From NCBI RefSeq assembly GCF_003590095.1, contig NC_039478.1, forward strand, positions 8,990,001-9,054,000: a stretch of DNA of 64,000 nucleotides. The letters run 5' to 3'. Position numbers and translations under genes: made by a program. This DNA comes from Trichoplusia ni. Its lineage: Eukaryota; Arthropoda; Insecta; Lepidoptera; Noctuidae. The notes below the pieces were generated by a model. That model did not search any database. It worked only from the letters and a program-made list of their open reading frames with translations, and was not told where the DNA came from. This document shows positions 26,812 through 38,695 of the stretch, piece after piece (position 1 is the stretch's first letter; the number at the start of each line of letters is the position of its first letter).

Positions 26812-26870
26812 ATCATCATCATCATCATCAGCCTCTATTCGTTCACTACTGGACAATTTCCTCCCCAATT
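26812..26870 (+). repeat. TCATCA microsatellite with adjoining repeat
   Basis: A TCA-repeat tract at about 26812-26829 runs into GCCTCTATTCGTTCACTACTGGAC, a form of the ATTCGTCCACTGCTGGACAAAGG repeat common in insect genomes. Confidence 0.6.
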
Positions 26871-27424
26871 ACTGTCTCTTCGGTACTTGTTACCACGTTA
26901 AATCTTAAATCAAACAATTCGAGTTTTCGATTCAGTGATATCCAAAATAAACTTTTTTCTCTTCTAAATTGAGACTTGGTTGATAAAATACTTAGAGGAT
27001 AAGAAAATCCCCTGCGTCTATCCCCTCCGTCTTAACCCTTATAATTAAATACCATTTATCATAGAATGCCATAAATAAAAGTGGCATTGTAATTGAAAGT
27101 TTTCATAGAATACTAAAACATGTAAAGCAGGTCCATGTATTTTACGTTTATAATTTAAAAGTAACTGTCCAAAAAGCAAAAGTGTCCTCCAAAAAGAACA
27201 CAATGTGCAATCTGCGCATGCGTCATCGGTTTTTACGAACTTATTAATACACGAGGACAATATCGCTTATTCATTTTGTCATTCGATATTCGATGCACTT
27301 ATAATAATAGGGTTAATCATAAATCATGTGTTTCTTATATACAATTATACTCCTAAATGAAGACCGGGGCTTGCAATAATGTCGTATGGTAATGCATCCT
27401 ACACTCTAAAGCCAGTATTGGAAG

Positions 27425-27477
27425 ACGTGGAAGCAAGACGGGGCGTTATAAATCGCATAGCGCTGTCTTGCTTCCGC
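27425..27477 (-). repeat. ~50-bp quasi-palindromic repeat, copy 4
   Basis: The ends are GTGGAAGCAAGAC and its near reverse complement GTCTTGCTTCCGC. This is the most symmetrical of the five copies. The centre (TAAATCGCATAGC) differs from the others. Confidence 0.5.
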
Positions 27478-29907
27478 AATTCCTATAGTCTTAGTTGAAA
27501 AGGTGGTAGAAGGATTGTAGGACAAGTGGTTTAAGATTGGTACTTATGTCCTTTTTAAGAACATTGGGTGGTCCTTTAGTTTCCATAACTCCGATTTAGG
27601 TCATAACGAGTCTTCGCAATTAACCTCTGTAGGAAGAAACTCATTACTCAGTTTATACTCAACAATAGTCGAGGACATAATTGCATGCGTTCAAGATAAG
27701 ATAACGTTGTTTTTCTTTGTTTTGTCTAATGGTTGTTGGAGGTTCAATTGCCCTTTTTAAATGCTATTGCCGAGTTTCTTTGAGTTACAATAACAACTAG
27801 TTTTAAACTAAGCGATCCCTTGAATATTAATCACCTGATAATTATAATTATAGTCTCCGAGTCTCAAGAAATACTGCGTTCAGCACAATTTTCCAGGGTA
27901 AAAATATGCGAATTTGCGCTATACCGCAAATTTCAAGTCAGAGCCACAAACTACTTGATCAGCCAGTCTGATCAAAGTCTTGAATTCTTATAAGGTTCTA
28001 CGTATAGTACCAACCGTATACATATTTTATAAATTTTCTCCACTTTCTCGGCTTTAACTATTCTAAGCAATGTCTTGGGTGTTTAAATATTTAGTAGCAT
28101 GAATATATCAGTTAATCAAGAGCTCGGGTCCTTTTGTACGCAAAGGACATCTTAATTAATCATGAACGCTCAAACATGTTCCATGAGCTCAGTACAATAG
28201 ATGAATCCTGCCTTATTCAGGACAGGCCCAAAAAGCTGGTTTGAGATTTTGAATAATAGATTAAAATTACATTTTGGCTGTAGTAGAAATTAGACATTTA
28301 CGAGAACACCTGGGAATAAAGTCTGGTTCTGTGTTGAAATGGAAGCCCTTTCGGTTTATTTTGTTTTACAATGGTTTTACTTGGTAAAAGTGCGGTTGAT
28401 TATGCCTCGGGAAACATTGTATTCATTTAGGGATTTGACTAAAAAAATCTAATTAGTCCGTCAAATCTCGTGTGTCGTCTCTTATCAGTACACCTTTTAC
28501 CGACAAATGACTTCTAAAGCCCCCCACTTACATGTTTTCGCCACCTCTGATGCGTTTTATTATTGTCATTTTTTTATTGATTTGATCGAACAAAGATAAG
28601 TGTCCAAGATTGGTTTTGCAATCGACCTGACGGACTTAATTAGAATTTTTCAGTCAAATACCTCATTAAACTTGTTTGAGTTTAGATACTTATTCCTTTA
28701 ACGCGTTTCGATGTTTTATATGTGTTGCAAATTAGCTTTCACATTTCAAACCTGCAACAAAGTAAGTATCTTAACTCCAAATGCGAAAGTGTTTGCGTCA
28801 ATCAATTTTATGGGTCGGTTGCTGGCAGGCAAAGCAAATTTAGTTGCAAGGATACACATCGGCCACTTTGAGTAATTCAAAGGGACTCACTACTGATGTG
28901 GGCTGCATTATTTATTGTTATACTCCCGAAAGTACGGCCAGGAAAGAAATTATCCAACGCAGAGATTCTTAAAGCAAATGTATGCGATCATATTCAGTGT
29001 GTTGTGTTTGTGCCAGACCAAATAGACTGGATCTATTACCTGTACTTACAACATATTAAGCACCAATTTCTACATTACCCTTCAAAAATACTAACACTTG
29101 GTTGAGTGGTTTGTGATCACTGATTTGTTCTGCTGTCTGTCCTTTCGAAGTGGTGTTGGTTGCTTCGAAAGCGTATGACGTGTGCTGATAGTTTATTGGT
29201 CCTTTTGGCGGTACTGCTTTGTTATATCTTGGTCCTTTGTTCCGCAACTCCAAAAATGATACTCTTGAACTGAAATACCTACTTAATTTTCTTCATCTTT
29301 TTTCTTGGCTTCGAGCCATTTTTTATCATATTTAGAATTGATTAGAGTAATATGGAACTAGTTTATAAAATTTACTCGTGCATTTATTTGCGGACGTATA
29401 TCCATAAATTGATTTGTTTCATATCGAATTGAAAATTCCATTATCTGCTTCTTAATCTTTGTTTGCACATTCTTGAGTTAATGTTTATTTAAGATTTAAA
29501 TAATATTTATTTAAATAGGAGTCGCGTTCAAGGTAGAATTGTTTTGATACGTTTCTTAATTTATGGTGAAAGAGCGCAGACTTATGCATCTAATGAGCTT
29601 GGGCTTAATTGTCAGTCGGCCTGTATCATCACGTAGAAATCATTAAAGCAATAAGAAAATCCAGTAAAGTGCGCGAACTCTGAACTGAAATGGTTCCGAA
29701 ATGGCTATAGTGAAACAAAATTTCATATCAAAATGGTCACCATTGATAAACCTCGACTTTAATTATAACTTCAATATAATATAATCTACCAGAAGAAACA
29801 GCTGCTAACAGACTTACGGATAGAAAGACTAATAGGATTGCGTTTGACCTTCGTTTACAAAACGCAAAAAGCCCACTTTTTATTAACGTTAACAATATTT
29901 GTTTCAG

Positions 29908-30090
29908 AGCCAAACCGCCATGTTCAATTTCATGAAAAAGACCGCGGTGTTGACGGGCGGCGATGTTGGCGGCGGAGAGGAGCGGGACGGGGACAAGGAG
30001 CGGAGGAAACGGGAGAAGAAGGAAAGAAAAGAGAGGGAGAAAAGGGAGAGGATAGCTGCCGGGCTGGAGGAGCCGCTTCGGCTGGAAGAG
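29908..30090 (+). CDS. Mhcl: Class XVIII myosin, first coding exon (N-terminus)
   Basis: The ATG is at 29920, 12 nt after the acceptor TTTGTTTCAG, so the 5' UTR is split by an intron. The exon ends at 30090 before a consensus donor GTGAGT. The 57 residues begin MFNFMKK, nearly identical to the MFNLMKK start of vertebrate MYO18A. A Lys/Glu/Arg-rich segment follows at residues 25-44, as in that protein. The exon ends LRLEE, which joins in phase 0 to VRRSLKLRG in the exon at 42955. In the family this N-terminal extension carries protein- and actin-interaction sites, and class XVIII myosins are regarded as structural, with little or no motor activity. The open frame continues to 30249 only because the intron lacks an early stop. 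The overlapping minus-strand frame is a composition shadow. Confidence 0.88.
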
Positions 30091-30188
30091 GTGAGTCTTG
30101 TGAAGGGGATGGCAAGAGCTCTGGTTGAAGCTTTGTTAGACGAAGTGAGAGGTATCGAACGAGTGACGCTGGTGCTAAGCGTTGCCCC

Positions 30189-30300
30189 TCACCGACTAAG
30201 TGCGGGAGACGTAGCATCAGTAGCATGGCGGTTCAGGTTTAGTCAGTAAGAGTCTGACACTACTCGCTTCCTCCCCCGAGGAAGTTGGTGTATCCCTCTT
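30189..30300 (-). repeat. Unnamed interspersed repeat (GACT..TGACTAAACCTGAAC family), copy 2
   Basis: Reverse copy with GGCGGTTCAGGTTTAGTCAG, then AGTCTGACACTACTCGCTTC and a CCCCCGAGGAAGT stem-like end. It lies about 100 bases inside the intron that follows the first myosin coding exon. It is closely matched at 50358-50452. Confidence 0.55.
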
Positions 30301-31889
30301 GACTTGTATGAACATTTGTGTGTCTTAAGCTATAAGTACCATCCAAAAATGACCTCAAGAAATGGCGTGTGCCTTTGATAGAAACCGATTGTTGGTCGTT
30401 ATTTATGGCCAATATCCATATAAACAATTCATAGATGAAGAGATAGAAATTTGACATAGCTGGTTTAACTTGTGAGGTCTACGATTGGAAAGTAAATTAT
30501 TTAAAATTAAGTGTCATTAAAATGTTATAAACCCAGAAATTCTCACGCCTATCATGAATTATGATAATGATATTTAAATCGTAATTATGACAGTTGTAGA
30601 TCATTAGAAACGTGCGTGTCTTTAGGCGTCGAATAATGAGTTTCGTTTTCAATATTTTTAAAGATTTCAGTAAAAATTCTACTGCTTGATTCTTCCTTGA
30701 GGGTTTCTTTAGAACCAGAAATGATTATAATGAAAAAGGAGAGAAGCATAGGTACAAATACATGTTCTTTCACATTTAAAATATAATTGCGACATTGCGA
30801 TAGTGTGATTTTTCAATAAGCTTAAATAAGCAATACAAAAATGATTATTTTCCCGACAGTAATATTTAAATAACGAGCGTCTTTATCGCAAATACCCGTT
30901 ACATTAATAGTTCTTAATTGTACCAAAATCAGTTTATTATTTACAAACTTCAAAGCATACGTAATTTTAGATAAGTCGGTTAAAATGTCTATTAATGAGT
31001 TTCCATTATAAAAGCGGGATAGCAAACAATTCTACATATTGGCATCTCGCTTCAATAACCGTAACAATTTCATAAGATCGTGGTACAAGCACAGGTGCCT
31101 GTTAACATTTGAATAAATTTCCTATTACGACCAATACTTGTTTTTTAACTATCGAAAGTCGAAAGCTCAAATTATCGACAATAATATATCAATTTACGGG
31201 GCAATAAAATAGGAACAGTTATGAATAATTTAAAATAATATAAATGATGAGAGATTTGCATACGTATAAATATTTTTTTTATACACCAACCTATAGTTTA
31301 TCCTTTTTGTAGTATCTAATATTCACGACAAATCCAATAAACACTTACTCACTGCCCTATCAAAAATATCACGCGGATATAGCTTGATAAAAGCGCTTCC
31401 TAAGAAAAATGACAAGCGATTCCAACAGACTTTCTTCACAAAAAAATGATGACTGCAATCTGTTCAGCGCCATCTATCGCGTCCAAACCTATATTAATAT
31501 ACACACAACACTGAGTTATCGTTTACCATTCACTCAGCATAAACAAGACATAAAAATCAGGGACAATTAAAACGGGTCACAAAAAGCTTAACATATAAAT
31601 TACAATTCGCACAAAAACGTGGCGCAATTAATTAAGGTCCACCAATTACTTTAACAGATGTCTTGAAACATTGTTAAAATCTCACGAGTGTTGTGCCCGC
31701 AAAACCGGAACAACTCGTTCTTTGTAAATCGGTAAAGTGACCATAACCTTAGCCAACCGAATCGATATGTCGATAAAAACGTTGGCTGAATAAACATTGT
31801 CAACTTATTAAAAAAAGAACGGTGTTTCTGGTTTTAAATTAAATGTTTCAGTTCTTTGCCGTCCGAGACGACATATTTTATCACAATAA

Positions 31890-32075
31890 TTATAAATGCG
31901 ATAGTGATGTGAGGGCGTTTATTTGTATGCGTATATGTTAGTTAGCTCTCCACGCTTAACGCCTGGACCTATTTCCATGAAATTTTGGTATAAAGGTAGC
32001 TGATACCTTCGACTTCGTTAAGGCGGGTGATATTTTTGCGGTTAGAATCGACATTCAAGTTTGCGAAGTTGTGAG
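31890..32075 (+). repeat. Diverged Helitron-like element fragment
   Basis: Begins AATTATAAATGCGATAGTGATG and contains CCTATTTCCATGAAATTTTGGTATA, the same order of motifs as the element at 56616-56818. The terminal CTAG is lost. Confidence 0.4.
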
Positions 32076-32386
32076 GAACTGCTAGTTTTTTCTTAAGTTA
32101 ATTATGTAGGAGAGTAATACTCAAATAATAGCTGTATGGGTATGTAAGTAGTTACTCTATATTTACAAGGACCCACTGCGTGCAAATATCGAGTTTAGAG
32201 TTCAATACCCACTTAGGCTGAATGGATACATTTAGTAAAATTGTTTTTTAATAGTGAGCATTAATTTTAATTGTTAGGTTGTTGTTCGACTGATTGTTTT
32301 TAGTAAATATTATTTTTCAGGAATCCCCCATGACCGTGAACGTTGAAAAGAAACTTATAATACCTATAAATAGTCATATTTTATAA

Positions 32387-32608
32387 CTAGCTGTTGCCCG
32401 CGACTTCGTCCACGAGGTTATTTTCCCCGTACATTTTCCATTGTATCTACGGTCCTATTAGTCGCATCGTGATGTTATATAGCCTAAGCCTTCCTTGATA
32501 AATGGTATATTCAAAACAAAAAGAATTTTTCAATTCGAACTAGTAGTTCCTGAGATAAGCGCGTTCAAACAAACAAACAAACTCTTCAGCTTTATATATT
32601 AGTATAGA
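32387..32608 (-). mobile_element. Helitron-like element, subtype 1, copy 2
   Basis: Reverse copy of the element at 7792-8052. Its 3' end CTAG is at 32387-32390, preceded (minus strand) by the GACGAAGTCGCGGGCAACAG hairpin region. Its 5' end TCTATACTAATATATAAAGC is at 32608. Confidence 0.7.
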
Positions 32609-33135
32609 TATTTTGCTTTAATGTTTACTACCTACAGCCCACAAAGGCTGTAACTACGTAATATGTACAGGCATGAAGTCACAATACCATTAGGTACAGA
32701 AAAGAGGAAACTATAAAAATAGCTTGAACAAACAACGAATGATAAAAAAGTTAATAAAAATGTCGATGTCGAGTCTGAAAGCAATTTAGGTCACAGGAAA
32801 ACACTAAACGATGCCTTTTGTGGTGGAAATCGATGTCAAACTGGGCTGTTAGGACTTTGTGTGATTATAGGGTATGCGTGTAGGTATTGTACCTTGTTTA
32901 CGTAAGGTATTTACTTGGTAAAGGTTTTTCGAAGTAATTTTTTTTAAAGAGGAATAGAAATTGCTGATGATGTACGGTCAATACATGAAAATTACAAGTT
33001 TTTGGGTTGGGTGACTCAATCGTGCTTCTAATTCCCCGTTGTTTGACCGCATGTCATGAGGTTGTATGTCAAACAGATATAAAAAGAATAGTAAGAGCCT
33101 TAAGTATATTAGTATTCCATAATAACTAGTTTGTG

Positions 33136-33210
33136 GATAGCCCGACTAGTTTCGGACTGGCGTCCTGAACCATGAGCAGATGCGGCGAAAGGGTCGCGAG
33201 TCGAACTTAA
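33136..33210 (+). repeat. Unnamed interspersed repeat (CCCGACTAGTTTCGG family), copy 3
   Basis: Has AGCCCGACTAGTTTCGGACT and GGGTCGCGAGTCGAACTTAA at the family spacing. Confidence 0.65.
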
Positions 33211-35092
33211 GACGTATATGTTTATGGTTTAACCATTTGTATACGCGCCTTTTTGGGAGAAGTATTCAAAATTCGATTTGGAATTCGAAATATAACGACA
33301 ATCTTGAAACTCCTTGTAGTACAGGCTATAATATGCCTATAACGCCATACCCACTATTAACCTTTGCAGAAATATACCTACTATACTATGCACACACCCT
33401 ACCCACTGCCCTAATACGGTTACTATAATCGCTCCGCACCTAATGACACACAAACATACACACGGACGATCGTTATCGATGCAAAACAAACGAACATCGC
33501 CATTTAATACTCTTGTAGAACACGACATCGTAATGTCAACGGTTTGCATCTTATTGTACAGTTGTGTATAAAAGTGTGTGAACTTGTCACGTGATGTTCA
33601 AGTGTCACTTCGTAAGTTCACATGTCAGATTTGTATCTAAAGTTTTTTTGATACTATCAGTGTTGAATTTTCTTTTACGTTCTTAAACTTGACTTCTTGT
33701 TGTTTTTTTTTTTCAAATCTTTTATTAAATAATATGAATCTTTTGGAAAGTTTCAATTGGTAAAGAATCTAGGACAGTAGTTTAATATGAATTAATAGTA
33801 GTAAGTAAAGTTCTATAATACTCTTTTCAAGACTCCCAAAGATGATCATCTTCAGCTCCAAGATGATCAAAACCCAATCTTGGACTTTAACACCTAGATT
33901 TAGCTTTGTAAATATGTTTCACCCGGTTTTACTCGGGGCACTTTTATGTGAGATTTGAGACTAGCACGACCAAACAGACAAAATTTCCAACATTGACATT
34001 TACATACCAAAGACCGTCAAACACCAAACATATTAATGATATTAAGTGTGCAATACATTAAGTAAATATTTTAGATTATTTTGACATCGATTGTACATAA
34101 TGTGATCTTTCCTATGAGATGTAGCAATACTGGCAATAGGTCGAAAGTGCGAGGCTATGGCATCACCGTTCACTTGTTCCATGCTAACTGTGTGAGCTAC
34201 TTAAATAAAGGTAAACATTTGACTGCGCCTTTTTAGCTTCTGATAGACGAGATTGCGAAGTACTTAAAGATTTATCTATTGAATAGTGATGTTGTTTGGA
34301 CAAGGAGGTTTATTATGTTTCTGCTGCTATTGCAGGGCCTTTTGCCGTTCTTCAATATCTGTTCTCGGTGTAATAGTCAAATCCGCGTTCGATCTAGCTG
34401 TATTCCTGTTGAAGTACTTTCTTTTGTAGTAGAGCTAGTCATTCTTGGAGTAGAGCTAGAAAATAAATCGTTATGTATAGAAATTTTAACTGTCTTTTGC
34501 TATCACACTTCATAAGATAAAGCCTGTTGGCAGACTCGCGGATTAATAGCCTTGGCTCAGTAATAGAGTTCTGTTCTGCCTTTGAGTACTAAAACCCTTA
34601 AAAACAAATAATTAAAAGCAGAGTTTAATTTCTTCTACACTATTTTCTTCGTTTATTTCTTAGCTTAGTTCCACTGCTTCTAATACAATTAGTATTTACA
34701 CAACTGACCAGCTGACTCATACATTTGACCTAGATCATTTAGAAGCACAACTCAATCAAAAGGCATGGCTACAATGAATCAAGTACAATATACGTCAATC
34801 AATTTAATAACTCGTTTGTCCGATGCTATCTTCTGAAGCACTCGATAAGTTTTATCATTGTAATCGATATTAGTGATGTATTTATCGATGAAAACCTTTT
34901 TGTATTGTATTGCACTGTTGTTCCTTGTATTGATAAAGAATCTGATTTTAGATTTTGTTTTTGAGAATTTGTTATGCATTTATTTTTATCGATGAAGGGA
35001 AATGTTATTTATCGATGAAATAATAAAATATTTCATATTATTTATATATGATTACGTTATTGAAATTGCAGTTAGGCAAGATTTATTAATAA

Positions 35093-35374
35093 CTAGCTGA
35101 CCCAGCAAACTTTGTTATGCCTAATAAATTATTTCTAGTTGTATGTATTTTTACTGTCACATTATAAAAAAAATAAAAGCAAACAATTTCGTCCAAAAAA
35201 TAAAATATATTTTTTTTAGTGTGAGCAACCCTTATCACTTAGTGGTATGAAAAATAGATGTTGGTCGATTCTCAGACCTACTGAATACGCATATAAAATT
35301 TGGTAAAAATCGGTTAAGCCGATTTGGAGGAGTACGGTAACTAACATCGTGACACGGGAATTTTATATATTAGA
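35093..35374 (-). mobile_element. Helitron-like element, subtype 3, copy 1
   Basis: Reverse orientation. Its 3' end is CTAG at 35093-35096 with GGGTCAG before it, and its 5' end TCTAATATATAAAATTCCCG is at 35374. It has a near-identical partner at 47872-48131 (shared GTGAGCAACCCTT, AAAATAGATGTT and ATTCTCAGACCTACTGAATA). The high similarity suggests both are recent. Confidence 0.65.
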
Positions 35375-37390
35375 TTTCATAACAGTAATATTGAAGAATT
35401 ACTTCTAAAATGTTTTAATTATAACCATTTCTGTATTATAAAGATAAAATTTGTGGAATCAAAAAATAAAAAAATGTCAAATGGCTTCATATCATTTGAC
35501 AACAATCTTTTTCACAAACCATCCAAAACTTTTCAACCACCAAAAAGGCCTACTTCGAATAAAAACTTCATGGATTTTTATTTTAAGCTGCTATTTTATC
35601 GATAAAATGAATATATATCATATTTATTTAATTTGTTAATACATATACCATTCGAGTGCATCACAGTTTATCAGTTTAACCAAACATTATAACCGTGTTT
35701 ATTTGTGGCCGCCATTTGTAAAGGATTAGAGTGTTTAGCTGCGCGTACGCAGAACGAGGGGCATTCCTTAGAATTATGTCCAACACCCACCTCCTTTGTA
35801 TACAAAGCGAGGAAGTCAGAGAATCGTGGAGAATTAAAACTGTTATTGGTGTTTGTTTAGTAATTACTGGAGAAGGGTGAATAGAAACCCAGTTTTTCTA
35901 ATGTATTGGACGTTTTAGGAGACACAGTAAAATGATTATATTAAGATTCTCAAAACTTTAAGAAAATAGTAGTGTAAATAGTTTTAAATGTGACATCACC
36001 AAAACGAAAACGTCTTGAAATTCTATTCACCTGTTTCACTATTTCAGTGTGTGTGCTTGCAGGAACCTTTTAATTAGTTTTCTATTTAGGCTACGAAAAT
36101 TTAGAAAAAAATGCTCAACCTGTTAATTATTGCTTTTTTGTAGCAATGTAACATAAAAGCAATTACAAATATATGGCATATGAGATTCCGTCCCTTTTCG
36201 AATCTAGAAAAGTAACAATGCAGTAAGAATTCTAATATTAAATCAGGTACAGGGAGATGAAATATTAAGTAGTTCCCCTCTACGGAAAAATGCTTGGTTT
36301 TATACAAAATCCTAGGCAAGGCGGATTGTATAATGAAGCCGGGATTCTATTATTCAGGGGGGTTGCAGAAACTGCAAAGGGAACATTTTTATTCGACGTC
36401 AGCTTTTGTGAATGACTACTCAGGAATTTAAATCTTTAGAAATCTGAAACGAAGGGGACATGCTCAGGCATGTTGTTTCAGTTGAATATTGAAGGATTTT
36501 TCGTATCTCGATGTGGTTTTTAGGCTTCTGATATTTTATACTAAGTTGTCTATAAAACGAAAAACTGTGAGGGGTATTTCTGATAATGGCGCCTTTAAGT
36601 GACTTTCATAAATTATGGAGAAAGGTCTCTCTAATCAAAATACTTTAAATTTATCTTTCGTGAATGAAATCTAGATAAATATTCCATTGCAATCTTTAGA
36701 GGGCTAAGGTTGGGAACTGTCTTAGGAGATAATTCTATGCGATACATACTTTTCCAATTCACACTATCGGTAAATGGCCTAAGAATCTGCGGAGTCCAAA
36801 CCTACGTTATTTGATAAAAGCTGAATGTTTGTTCGGATGCTCCTAACATAGGCAAAAACAATGGTCGATTATGGAGTTTGGGTCATAGTGGCTTTTTCAG
36901 ATAAACTGTACTAAAGATGCTAAAAATATCGATCTAACTACGTCAAATAGTTATAGGGTCCACGAGCTCTTGCGCTATAATCTTTCCTTTCATTGTAATC
37001 ACAGCCAATTACTCCACCATTCCTGATCTGCTTCCAATCTCTCTAATAAAATAAAGTGCACTGCATAGTACTGTAAGATAAAATGTGATGAGACAGACAG
37101 CTTTATTTAATGTATTGATTAGTTATATCCTTCGGAAATCCATTGTCCAAACAGAGGGGCTCTCTCCCTATTTGTCCACTTCGTAATGAATCAATCGCAG
37201 ACCACGGAGTTGAAGGGTGGGTAATTTTGTACTTGCCAAAATTTATATTTGAAACATACTAGATAGTTATGAGGCTACCTTTTTTCAAGTCAGTATAGTG
37301 TGAGGATATAATAGGCACGATGACAGGTTTTTTTTTCACTTGTTGGTGGTTTCACTTTCTCTTTTGCGGGTCTTACATTTGGAATTTTAT

Positions 37391-37645
37391 TTTGTCCTGC
37401 AAACATAAATTGAAGTTACAGTGAATGGAACTTACGCTTGTCGACACGATTGTTTATTTATTTTACGAAATCTTTACGTCAAAAGGCCCCCTCGCTCTTG
37501 TACACTTTAAAGCTCTCTTTAAGTTAGCCTTTGACAATATTTGTTGTTTAGAATAGGAAAAAAATGTATATCTAATAGTTTAAGTATCTAACTGATACTA
37601 GATTTTTACTTTTGATACCCAGTCATCATCCCTATTGCCGTCTTA
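37391..37645 (+). repeat. Interspersed repeat pair member 2 (TTTGTCCTGCGAACATAAA family)
   Basis: Partner of 21805-22055, with the same motif order including TTTTGTCCTGCAAACATAAA near the start and GATACCCAGTCATCATCCC near the end. Confidence 0.6.
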
Positions 37646-38598
37646 AAACTAATGAAAAGGATCACTTATGAAGAAGACAGATGTTTAAGACTATGTTTAA
37701 TTGTTCAACGCCTCGTAACTCATGCTTTCTAACAACTAAAATAGCTAAGGAAGTTGCTGAAGTAATGTTTCTTATGATCCGTCCCGAATGGCTTGTGGAA
37801 ATGCGAAATAAATAACATGGAATGTAATCATAAATCTTGTTGTAGTAATACTACAGACGTTTCTTAATATAGTTTTTGTTCAATGCACTTATTATCTTTC
37901 CGTAGGATTATGGTTAAATTTTCTCATATTTTTCTGGGCACCTTAGATGCTGATCCGTATATGACTAACTGACGGCGTGATCTGTAATTAAAAGACCACT
38001 GTCTTTTTGTAGCCTACTACTTACTAAATATAATACTGGTTATTTTTATGCTATAAAACCCTCAATTTTGTCACGGATTTTCATTGAGAGATTCAATAAA
38101 TTACCCAAAAGAAAGATGTGTAGAAACCTGTCATTGTTCTTTTTTGGGCATAACATGCCTAAAAAGCAATTCTTTTGTTTTATACCCATTTATTTTTAAA
38201 TAGAATATGTAAGTTAGAAACAACGGTACTTGGAGATAGATCGTCAAGTTTCAACATAAAATGGACGATACGGTCGTCGCACAAACGCATGGCCAGCTGC
38301 GGAACGAGACGAAGCTAATTGGGGTGAAAATTAAAAACGTAGCACAGATTATAAATGTACGTAGTGCGGAGAGGGAATTGTGGTTTATGGTTCAGCCTTT
38401 AACGACCTTGCAGACCATAAAAATATAGTAATATAGTAAAGAGGATAAGATTCATTTTTGTTTTTAATTTTTCACGAATTCAATAAAACGCTACATTCTT
38501 CGGGAATGGCATAAGCTATATACCATCACCTGGTGCAATAAAATATGATGCAAAAACGAGAAGTAATTATCAATTTCATTGATAAGTAAGTATTTAAT

Positions 38599-38695
38599 AG
38601 CGGTTTACTCACGCATACTTCGATAATTCAATCCCGATGTATTGGCCGACAATCCCGGTTAATCCCGGTAAATACCCGAGGGTTAACCCGCTATT
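38599..38695 (+). repeat. Partial copy of the CCCGACTAGTTTCGG family (left end)
   Basis: Starts GCGGTTTACTCACGCATAC, the left end seen at 41030, and then runs into a tandem-like CCCGGTTAATCCCGGTAAATACCCG. The right half with GTCGCGAG is absent. Confidence 0.45.

Larger units (their letters stand above)
15660..29907. other. Long gene-poor stretch, probably 5'-UTR intron of the myosin gene
   Basis: No coding exon is supported. It holds repeat copies listed separately, LINE 3'-end debris near 26.1-26.35 kb and a CCCACTGCTGGGCAAAGG-type repeat fragment at 19690-19740. Two small GC-richer spots (20780-20880, and 23885-24060 with a TATAAAA at 23971) could be regulatory, but I cannot assign them. 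It ends with the acceptor TTTGTTTCAG at 29898-29907. Confidence 0.5.

Noticed and set aside
26812..26829. CRISPR-like or satellite array
   Set aside because: It is a simple TCA microsatellite at a repeat end, with no spacers.
29930..30226. 98-codon minus-strand frame opposite the first myosin exon
   Set aside because: It mirrors the GC- and purine-rich coding exon on the other strand, has low-complexity Pro/Ser/Arg composition and no domain.
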